A model generated the notes under the pieces. The model had not been told where the DNA came from. It made no database searches and saw nothing but the letters and a program-made list of their open reading frames with translations. Shown in pieces: positions 1 to 5,645 of a DNA stretch of 9,909 bases (within the stretch, counting starts at the first letter, position 1; each line of letters begins with the position of its first letter). A program made the translations under genes and the position numbers. Source of the stretch: an uncultured Candidatus Pelagibacter sp. (GTDB lineage Bacteria > Pseudomonadota > Alphaproteobacteria > Pelagibacterales > Pelagibacteraceae); the NCBI GenBank assembly GCA_913043015.1, contig CAJWKX010000026.1, forward strand, positions 1 to 9,909, in the 5' to 3' direction.

Positions 1-82
1 CAGGAATATCGGCAGCAAACAATTTACCGAAAGAAAAAATCAAAATTAATATTGGTACAAATACTCTTAGCATCGTGCGCAT
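1..82 (-). CDS. N-terminus of a secreted or envelope protein of unknown function (partial, runs off left edge)
   Basis: Reading the minus strand leftwards from 82, an open frame begins MRTMLRVFVPILILIF, continues with SFGKLFAADIP and then leaves the window. It has the make-up of a Sec signal peptide: arginines near the start, a hydrophobic core of about 12 residues, and a small-residue cleavage site (LFA before ADIP). The product is therefore probably exported to the periplasm or outer membrane. There are two possible starts. The ATG at 82 sits directly against a purine-rich AGAGAG stretch, while the ATG at 73 has the same stretch 9 bases upstream, a better Shine-Dalgarno spacing, so 73 is the more likely start. 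Too little is visible to name a family. The gene is separated from the polysaccharide operon by about 290 non-coding bases and probably has its own promoter. Confidence 0.6.
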   Translation of the reverse strand, partial: MRTMLRVFVPILILIFSFGKLFAADIP

Positions 83-96
83 CTCTCTAAATAATC

Positions 97-110
97 AGAA
101 CTTAAGTTCT
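97..110. promoter_or_regulatory. Perfect 14-bp palindrome upstream of the left-edge gene
   Basis: AGAACTTAAGTTCT equals its own reverse complement over all 14 bases. It lies 14 bases upstream of the ATG at 82 and 23 upstream of the ATG at 73. On the minus strand it is directly preceded by an AT-rich GATAATAATTT stretch that could act as a -10 element, although I see no matching -35. A site at this place would suit a dimeric repressor operator near the transcription start, or a hairpin in the 5' leader. The regulator is unknown. Confidence 0.35.
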
Positions 111-160
111 AAATTATTATCCTTAATGCCACTGCTAATTTTGCATTGTAGAACTGAGAC

Positions 161-280
161 TTTCCCTGGCCATCGCTCAACAGCGGACTACACTGAGTGG
201 TTTCTGGACTTTAATTTTTTTTCTTACCAGCGCAGGAACGGTCAGTGATTCTCACACTATTTCCCACTATACTTTCAGCG
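161..280. other. GC-richer intergenic island, candidate non-coding RNA or regulatory region
   Basis: The non-coding stretch 83-369 separates the operon end from the next gene. Within it, 161-280 has 55 G/C in 120 bases (46%), and 161-200 reaches 23 in 40, whereas neighbouring coding lines hold about 20-33%. Short self-complementary parts are visible: CGCT/AGCG around CAAC at 174-185, and ACTAC/GTGGT around a five-base loop at 187-201. A run of eight T follows at 215-222, but 13 bases beyond the second hairpin, so it is not a clean terminator. I could not match it to tRNA, 5S rRNA, tmRNA, SRP RNA, RNase P or 6S RNA. In A+T-rich genomes such islands often mark structured RNAs, but that is inference here. 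Confidence 0.3.
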
Positions 281-369
281 TTAATTTGCTAAAAAGAGGA
301 ATTGTAATTAATTTTAATAAATAAATCAAGTTTCTTATAAATTCAAAAAAAATTACACAAAATGATTTA

Positions 370-1830
370 TTACAGGAATCTTTTTTTTCTTTTATCTTTG
401 TAATAAAGACTCATCTTTATATCTCTTTTTGTTTTCTGGTAGCGATCTTTAATCATTGGACCAGCAATAGGTATATCTTTGATTATTTGTTTTAATCCAT
501 CTACTGTCCTAAAAAAAGTTCTCCTGTAAGAAAAGGGGAAAATTTCTTTAGACCAATTTGCTCTATAATATTTTAATGTTTCTAACCATTCTTCGGAATA
601 ATTAAGAACGGATTCTCTTCTTTCGTTAGAAAAATCTTGATATTTATCAAGATTTACTAACCCTTCTTTAAAACATTTGTCACCAAGTGGAGTACCCTTG
701 TATGGATAAAAAATGTTTACCCCAGTGGTGGTTGGACTAATTTCACGATTAAGTTTTACTGTTTCTAAAAGCATTTCCTTAGTTTCTCCCGGAACACCTA
801 TAATATTGATTGCATTAGTATTAACACCATATTTTTTCGCTAGCTGAAAAGCGTTGATAATTGTCTCCCTAGGCATGGTGCGATCCATAACAACATTTCT
901 TATGTAATCACTGCCGGACTCCACGCCAAACTGAATTGTATGACAGTAACCTTTTGCTAGATCTTGCATAGTATCTTCGGTTACAACATCACACCTTAAC
1001 AGACAAATAAATGGAACTTTAATTCTTTCTCTATAAAGAGATAAAAATTCTCTTCTCCATTTTTTATTCAGTCCAAAAATATCATCCGTCAATGAAATAT
1101 TATACACCGGTCCTATTGTTGGATTTTGTTCAATCGTTTCTTCAAGTTCTTGTATGGCGTACTCAGGGCTCGCTTGCCTAATATTATATCTTGTTTGTCC
1201 GTAAATTTTGGCTATACCAATATTTGAGCAATAAGTGCAAGTAAAGGGACATCCTCGAGTAAAGTGAAATGGCGCCATCCCTACTGTTTGCAAAACTTTA
1301 GAAAATGGATAAATCGTTCTGTCAGGATGAGGTAACTGTTCCAACTCTACATCATTTAAGAGTTTTCTTATTTTATTTTTTTTTAATTTTCCATTATCAT
1401 TGTAAGCAATATTGTCACAATCTTTCCATGACACTTTATTTTTTATCTTTTCTAAAAAATCCAAAAAAGCATACTCAGAATCACCAATAAAAATTGCATC
1501 TAAATTTTTAGTCTCCATAATACATTGGGGGTATAGAGTTGTGTGCACACCTCCACAAACGTTTATGGTATTTGGAGAAATTTTTTTGAAGATATCTGAT
1601 AATTCAACAACGAAACTAAACTGAGAGGACACAGAAGTAAAACCAATAACATCTGGCTTAAAATCTATTATAGCTTCACTTGCCGCAGAGTACTCATCTT
1701 TTTTAAAAATTTGCATTTGACGTATTTCGTGACCAGCTTTTTTGGTTACAGCCATAATTTGAGCTATACCATCCCCAAAGCTATCTGCATGAAACCCATT
1801 AATATTTGTGTATACAAAAAAGACTTTCAT
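370..1830 (-). CDS. B12-binding-domain-type radical SAM enzyme (BchE/P-methylase-like family)
   Basis: This 486-residue protein has the two-domain layout of BchE-like radical SAM enzymes. Residues 1-130 form a Rossmann-type domain resembling the cobalamin-binding domain (MKVFFVYTNI start, GGVHTTLYP at 93-101); the classical DxHxxG cobalamin histidine is not seen, so cobalamin use is uncertain. The radical SAM core follows from about 185, with the 4Fe-4S ligands C194, C198 and C201 in GCPFTCTYC, then the family motifs GVESGS (302-307) and GVPGET (345-350). The C-terminal 50 residues are strongly basic. Known relatives carry out methylations, cyclisations and other radical reactions on unactivated carbons; the substrate here cannot be told. 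The start at 1830 fits because the first beta strand begins at residue 2, though no Shine-Dalgarno is seen. It is the last gene of the run, 84 bases after the GT-B-like gene, and is visibly less A+T-rich than its neighbours. Family call is firm, reaction unknown. Confidence 0.9.
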   Translation of the reverse strand: MKVFFVYTNINGFHADSFGDGIAQIMAVTKKAGHEIRQMQIFKKDEYSAASEAIIDFKPDVIGFTSVSSQFSFVVELSDIFKKISPNTINVCGGVHTTLYPQCIMETKNLDAIFIGDSEYAFLDFLEKIKNKVSWKDCDNIAYNDNGKLKKNKIRKLLNDVELEQLPHPDRTIYPFSKVLQTVGMAPFHFTRGCPFTCTYCSNIGIAKIYGQTRYNIRQASPEYAIQELEETIEQNPTIGPVYNISLTDDIFGLNKKWRREFLSLYRERIKVPFICLLRCDVVTEDTMQDLAKGYCHTIQFGVESGSDYIRNVVMDRTMPRETIINAFQLAKKYGVNTNAINIIGVPGETKEMLLETVKLNREISPTTTGVNIFYPYKGTPLGDKCFKEGLVNLDKYQDFSNERRESVLNYSEEWLETLKYYRANWSKEIFPFSYRRTFFRTVDGLKQIIKDIPIAGPMIKDRYQKTKRDIKMSLYYKDKRKKRFL

Positions 1831-1831
1831 G

Positions 1832-1891
1832 TTAGCATATTAATATTTTTTATTATTAAATAGTAGTAAAAATTTATTAATGTATTGCTAA
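1832..1891 (-). promoter_or_regulatory. Long-range inverted repeat abutting the start codon of the BchE-like gene
   Basis: In the 84-base spacer, 1832-1837 (TTAGCA) pairs with 1886-1891 (TGCTAA), and 1839-1845 (ATTAATA) pairs with 1875-1881 (TATTAAT). A one-base versus four-base internal loop separates the two parts, and about 29 bases form the loop. In a minus-strand transcript this 13-bp stem would end one base before the ATG at 1830 and would cover the whole ribosome-binding region. It could control translation of the last gene or affect RNA stability. The A+T-rich inner part alone would be weak evidence; the outer TTAGCA/TGCTAA match adds some. Confidence 0.3.
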
Positions 1892-1914
1892 ATTAAATAA
1901 AGATTATTTTAAAG

Positions 1915-3261
1915 CTAGTTAACATAAAACTTTTCAAAAATCTTATCTTCATCTCCAAATTTAATTAAATCGCCTTTTTTTAATAATTTATATTCAAAGG
2001 TATTCTCATTCACTTTTGAAACTTTGATGCTGGACCATAAATCGCTACTATAGCTCTGCATGACTGGATCATCACAAATATGTATAACTTCAACTCCTCT
2101 TTCTAAAGCTTCAATAATTGAAGCAGTTGCTCCGATAAAAATAGATAGTTTGTTTATTTTTACTTTTTTTAAAAAAAGATTTTTTTGTTCTAACAAAAGT
2201 TCATCGATTTGCTTAATTAATTTCAAATGTTTTTTCGAATTTTTTGCAGACGGATGATTTTTAACTGAAAGATTTGATATCGATCGTTCTTTATTTTTGT
2301 CTAAAAAAATTTTTAGACATTTAATTATTATATCTGTAGAGTTTAACTCAATAGGTAAATAAATATAACCTGACATGTCGACTGAATTCTTAGTAAATCT
2401 AGTTGAAGGTAAAACTTTCAGTTGATTATCTTTCCAATTTAAATTTTTTTTAAAACAGTAATACTGATCATCCCCATTAACAATCAGTTGTTCTGGCGAT
2501 CCGTCTCTTGAAATATAATTTGTAGGCAAACCAACAGGAAAAGAGGTAACACAACCAATAGTTCTGATATTCTTATTTAGTGCTTTGCTTGTTTTGAAAA
2601 TTGTATTTTGAAATGGTTGGCCCTCATAAGGCATGATAATAGTTTTAACATCAATATTAATAAATTTTTTTATGTTATTGTTTGATATTGAAGCAAACGC
2701 AGTAAACCAAGAAATTTTATGAAAAAATTTATTTAAGGAAAATTTGGAAGAAACAATACTTTTTATAATATAATTTATTAAATAAAAAAAATTATATTTT
2801 GAGCCTTTTGTTGATTTTGTAAAAATTAATATATTGTTATTAATATTTTCTGGCAAACTTTTCCCTTCATAAATTAAGAACCAAAGTGAATTGCTTAGAG
2901 CATTTGAATTTATTTTAAAATATTTATCGAAATACGTCCCGTTAGACAAAAAATCATCTTTTTTTGCCCAAGAAACTATAATTTTATTATATTTATTATT
3001 TATCTTGGGTTTATTTGCTATGCAATAATTATATAAGCTTGATATGGACAGTACATCTTTGTAATAAATTTTATATGTAGTCAGAATACTTCGAAAACCC
3101 TCATTCCATAATTTAAGTTTTGCGTATCCAGGTGTAAATAAACCAAAGGAACAAAAATAACAAATACCACTGTTATGAACGTTTATGTTTTTACTTAGGT
3201 TGTTTTGCAAATATTTTTTTGCTTTAGAAATTAATTCTAATTGAAGACTGCCGATTTCCAT
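1915..3261 (-). CDS. GT-B-fold-like surface-carbohydrate biosynthesis protein, putative glycosyltransferase
   Basis: A 448-residue, lysine- and asparagine-rich protein without signal peptide or clear membrane segments, so probably cytoplasmic or peripheral at the inner membrane. The C-terminal half has the order of motifs seen in capsule/LPS GT-B proteins: YEGQPFQ at 212-218 (an EGQP/EYQPWE-like motif found in surface-carbohydrate proteins), NHPSAK at 335-340, and GATASIIEALERG at 377-389, the glycine/serine-rich turn followed by the helix that normally holds the nucleotide-sugar end. The same HP...S-S/A-x-I-x-E/Y-A order recurs in the gene at 8655-9836, so the two may share a fold, although their N-terminal parts differ. 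It lies 17 bases downstream of the SDR and so probably belongs to the same transcript. Donor and acceptor are unknown; a transferase for the sugar made by the cluster is a reasonable guess. Confidence 0.7.
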   Translation of the reverse strand: MEIGSLQLELISKAKKYLQNNLSKNINVHNSGICYFCSFGLFTPGYAKLKLWNEGFRSILTTYKIYYKDVLSISSLYNYCIANKPKINNKYNKIIVSWAKKDDFLSNGTYFDKYFKINSNALSNSLWFLIYEGKSLPENINNNILIFTKSTKGSKYNFFYLINYIIKSIVSSKFSLNKFFHKISWFTAFASISNNNIKKFINIDVKTIIMPYEGQPFQNTIFKTSKALNKNIRTIGCVTSFPVGLPTNYISRDGSPEQLIVNGDDQYYCFKKNLNWKDNQLKVLPSTRFTKNSVDMSGYIYLPIELNSTDIIIKCLKIFLDKNKERSISNLSVKNHPSAKNSKKHLKLIKQIDELLLEQKNLFLKKVKINKLSIFIGATASIIEALERGVEVIHICDDPVMQSYSSDLWSSIKVSKVNENTFEYKLLKKGDLIKFGDEDKIFEKFYVN

Positions 3262-3278
3262 TTTAAATCTATTTAACT

Positions 3279-4007
3279 TTACTCTCCGCCTGAAACAGTG
3301 AGTGTTTGTCCTGTCATATACGAATTACTATCGGTGGTAAGATTTGTGATATAAATTGATATTTCTTTGGGTTCAGCCATTCTTTTCATTGGAATAAGTT
3401 TAATCCTCTTCTTCAAAATTAACTTTCTTTTCATTTTTTTATGTATTTTAGTATTCGTTACACCAATACGAAGATTATTAATAAATACATTCTTTTTTGC
3501 CCAATTCTTATGAGCATTAGGAATGAATTCCAAACAATGTTTGGACAAGGAATAATTGTATGAGTTTTTTCCTCCTCCAAATTTAACACCTATGCTGGAA
3601 CAATTTAATATCCTTCCCCATTTTTGAGCCAACATTCTTTTCAATAAAATTTTCTCTGTTAAAATGGGTAATAACGCATTTGCAGTTAGAGACTTTAAAA
3701 TATTTTTCAGATCGGTATTTTCAAAACTTTTATTGTCTACATAACCTATCAGATTAATGACAGAATCATATTTACCATTAAATTTTTTTTCCATTAACTT
3801 TTCAACAGTTAAATTACTATAGTTTGAGAAATTAAATTTAATTATATTTAAGTTTTTTGATTTATTTCTCAATAACTCGAGTCTTTCTTTATTTTTAAAA
3901 AAATGTGCAGTAACGTTCCATTTTAATTTCAGAAAATTTTTTATTACTTCAATACCTATATCTGAACTGCCACCTAAAATTAAAACGTGCCTTGTTTTAT
4001 TTTTCAT
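3279..4007 (-). CDS. Short-chain dehydrogenase/reductase (classical SDR, FabG-like length)
   Basis: At 242 residues this has the length of a classical SDR and its full motif set. The nucleotide-binding turn GGSSDIG lies at 12-18; NLIG at 85-88 stands in for the usual NNAG; the catalytic tetrad is N110, S138, Y152 and K156 (YSLSK). The C-terminal SYMTGQTLTVSGGE is the typical end of the family. It should catalyse NAD(P)-dependent oxidation or reduction of a hydroxyl/keto group. Placed between a radical SAM gene (22 bases upstream) and a GT-B-like gene (17 bases downstream), and with a CMP-sugar synthetase in the same run, it most likely acts on a sugar or sugar acid rather than on fatty acyl-ACP. 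Similar SDRs sit in capsule and O-antigen clusters. The family is certain; the substrate is inferred from context only. Confidence 0.9.
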   Translation of the reverse strand: MKNKTRHVLILGGSSDIGIEVIKNFLKLKWNVTAHFFKNKERLELLRNKSKNLNIIKFNFSNYSNLTVEKLMEKKFNGKYDSVINLIGYVDNKSFENTDLKNILKSLTANALLPILTEKILLKRMLAQKWGRILNCSSIGVKFGGGKNSYNYSLSKHCLEFIPNAHKNWAKKNVFINNLRIGVTNTKIHKKMKRKLILKKRIKLIPMKRMAEPKEISIYITNLTTDSNSYMTGQTLTVSGGE

Positions 4008-4029
4008 AAAAATCTACCCAAAAAATAAT

Positions 4030-4905
4030 TTATATCTTATTCCAAGCATTAGCGTGAACTGATCCCATAAAAGTACCCGTAACATCACATTTATAGCACG
4101 GCGAAAAATTTCTATTTGCATTATATAAATTTTTTCTTGCTAAATTAAATTTTTGATTAAGCCAAATATCAATGAAAGTCTCATTATTTAAATTTCCAAC
4201 AACTAATTTTTTCCCCCAATCATGAGAACATATTAGTATTTCTCCTGTGTAATCCATAAAAAAAGTATAATGAGGATAATAACATGATTTTTTTTTTGGT
4301 TCTTTTAAAGACGGAATAACATATTCCGCTTTATCCATCATGCCCGCTCTATTGCTTAAGGTAATACCAAAGCTTTTGCTTTCGGGAAGATATCTATGTC
4401 TCACTTTAAATTGGTCTTCACTTAAATCTGAGTTTTGTAAAAGTTTTTCCATTTTGTCAGTTTCTTTTTTTCCATCATATATACTTACTAACAAAGTAGA
4501 TAAACCAGATTTAAACAACTTCTTAATTCTTTGTTCGTTTAATGCGTCTCCATTTGTTACCATTTCAATTTTTGCCTTTGGTAAATTATTCCTAACTATT
4601 GATATAAGAAAATATATATTTTTATCAACCATTGGTTCAACGAAACCCGAAAAAAGAAAAATTCCACTGTAATCATATACTGATAATTCTTTAGAAATTT
4701 TATTAATTAAATCTTCAGATACAAATTCTTTAATATCTAAAAAATTGGGAGCGCTTCTTGGACAAAAACTACATTTTCTATTACACGTGCCTGACTCACT
4801 AATCTCAACAATAGATGGCAAAGGTATATTATTTTTATAGTATTGGATATTTTTTGTTAAATTATTTTTTCTCTTAATTAATGGGTCGATAAATTTTTTT
4901 TTCAT
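4030..4905 (-). CDS. Radical SAM enzyme with SPASM-like C-terminal cysteines
   Basis: This 291-residue protein begins its radical SAM core at about residue 31. The 4Fe-4S ligands are C41, C45 and C48 (CNRKCSFCPR), followed by SGFVEP at 86-91, the equivalent of the GGEP SAM-binding motif, and VTNGD at 116-120. The C-terminal part carries C208, C226, C270 and C273 with the pattern GEILICSHDW...GNL...IW, which is typical of SPASM auxiliary-cluster domains. Sugar-modifying members of this broad group include dehydrogenases and epimerases (such as BtrN and NeoN in aminoglycoside pathways); others modify peptides. No peptide substrate gene is seen here, so a sugar or sugar-nucleotide substrate is favoured. 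The ATG lies one base after the TGA of the KdsB-like gene, with no Shine-Dalgarno of its own, which implies translational coupling. Family call firm, reaction unknown. Confidence 0.88.
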   Translation of the reverse strand: MKKKFIDPLIKRKNNLTKNIQYYKNNIPLPSIVEISESGTCNRKCSFCPRSAPNFLDIKEFVSEDLINKISKELSVYDYSGIFLFSGFVEPMVDKNIYFLISIVRNNLPKAKIEMVTNGDALNEQRIKKLFKSGLSTLLVSIYDGKKETDKMEKLLQNSDLSEDQFKVRHRYLPESKSFGITLSNRAGMMDKAEYVIPSLKEPKKKSCYYPHYTFFMDYTGEILICSHDWGKKLVVGNLNNETFIDIWLNQKFNLARKNLYNANRNFSPCYKCDVTGTFMGSVHANAWNKI

Positions 4906-4906
4906 T

Positions 4907-5644
4907 TCATTTTTTTTTTAAAAGTTTTTCAATTTTATTAATATCGTCTTTTTCATCGACTGCTATATTTCCTGATGTAATTTTGATCATTTTAATTTTT
5001 TTATTTAAATCAAAGAATCTTAATATTTCAATATCTTCTAACTTTTCAATAGTAGATTTTCTTTTATACGAATAATATTTATTAAGTTCAAATTTATTAA
5101 ATGCATAAATACAAACTTGTTTAAAATATTTTTTCTTAATTGATAAATTCATTTCTTTGCAAGCTGGAATTAAAGATCTGGACATGTAAATTAGTTCTTT
5201 TTTTTCATTAAAAACAACTTTAGGAATGTTTTTGCTTAACGGATTTTCATTCATAGATATATCGGTGTATCCGCAAATAACGTGGTTCGGATATTTTAAT
5301 TTAGCGTTAAGAATACTTTGTATATCTTGAGGTTTAATCAGAGGCTCATCTCCTTGCACATTAATATAAATTTTTGAATTTATTTTTTTTGATGCCTCAG
5401 CTACTCTATCGGTCCCGGTTAAACAAAATTTGGAAGTATGAACGGTTTGAAAACCAAATTTTCTTACCTTAGTATGTATCCTGTCATCATCAGTAGCAAC
5501 ATAAACCAGTTTTTTACCTAAAGCTCTTTCGCAAACCTCTGCTACCCAAATTATCATTTCTTTGTTTAATATTTTTTTTAATGGTTTTCCAGAAAACCTG
5601 CTAGAATTATACCTGGCTGGAATTATAATGACCGCCTTCAACAT
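4907..5644 (-). CDS. kdsB-like: KdsB-like CMP-ulosonic acid synthetase (3-deoxy-manno-octulosonate cytidylyltransferase family)
   Basis: 245 residues, the usual KdsB length. The enzyme family joins CTP to a 3-deoxy-ulosonic acid, releasing pyrophosphate. Visible motifs: the nucleotide-binding IPARYNSSRFSGKPL at 8-22, ATDDDRI at 50-56, TGTDR at 76-80, NVQGDEPLI at 95-103 with the Mg-binding D99, SRSLIP at 155-160, and AVDEKDD at 228-234 with the second acidic Mg site. The segment KQVCIYAFN (175-183) departs from the RH[IL]GIYGYR form I remember for canonical KdsB: the histidine is glutamine and the glycine is cysteine, which may mean a substrate other than Kdo. It starts one base after the stop of the aldolase-fusion gene and ends one base before the next ATG. 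It is embedded in an accessory glycan cluster rather than beside kdsA or lpx genes, so it probably activates a special sugar, not core Kdo. Confidence 0.88.
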   Translation of the reverse strand: MLKAVIIIPARYNSSRFSGKPLKKILNKEMIIWVAEVCERALGKKLVYVATDDDRIHTKVRKFGFQTVHTSKFCLTGTDRVAEASKKINSKIYINVQGDEPLIKPQDIQSILNAKLKYPNHVICGYTDISMNENPLSKNIPKVVFNEKKELIYMSRSLIPACKEMNLSIKKKYFKQVCIYAFNKFELNKYYSYKRKSTIEKLEDIEILRFFDLNKKIKMIKITSGNIAVDEKDDINKIEKLLKKK

Positions 5645-5645
5645 A

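Noticed and set aside
126..248. Plus-strand 40-codon open frame starting MPLLILHCRTETF across the GC-rich island
   Set aside because: No ribosome-binding site, no recognisable family, and residues unlike the Lys/Asn/Ile-rich proteins of this genome. It is open mainly because the island is GC-richer.
243..271. MraZ-like 10-bp spaced repeats on the minus strand (TGGGAAATAG, TGTGAGAATC)
   Set aside because: Only one and a half matching units are present and the gene downstream is a signal-peptide protein, not mraZ.
161..285. 5S rRNA, tRNA, SRP RNA, tmRNA or RNase P in the GC-rich island
   Set aside because: None of the conserved cores (CCCGATCCCAT, T-loop, GGTCAGGTCCGGAAGG, GAGGAAAGTCC) is present on either strand.
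286..303. SAM-II/SAM-V-like GCTAAAAAGAGGA stretch on the plus strand
   Set aside because: No supporting pseudoknot arms were found and no plus-strand gene follows; the next gene runs the opposite way.
1305..1624. Plus-strand open frames antisense to the BchE-like gene, and similar frames opposite other genes
   Set aside because: They lie wholly within well-supported minus-strand genes, have no family motifs, and are Phe/Ser-rich mirror translations of Lys-rich genes.
4907..5644. Housekeeping kdsB for lipid A-core Kdo
   Set aside because: No kdsA, kdsC, lpx or waaA gene is nearby, it is coupled to an aldolase and radical SAM enzyme, and a substrate-site segment is altered. It cannot be fully excluded.
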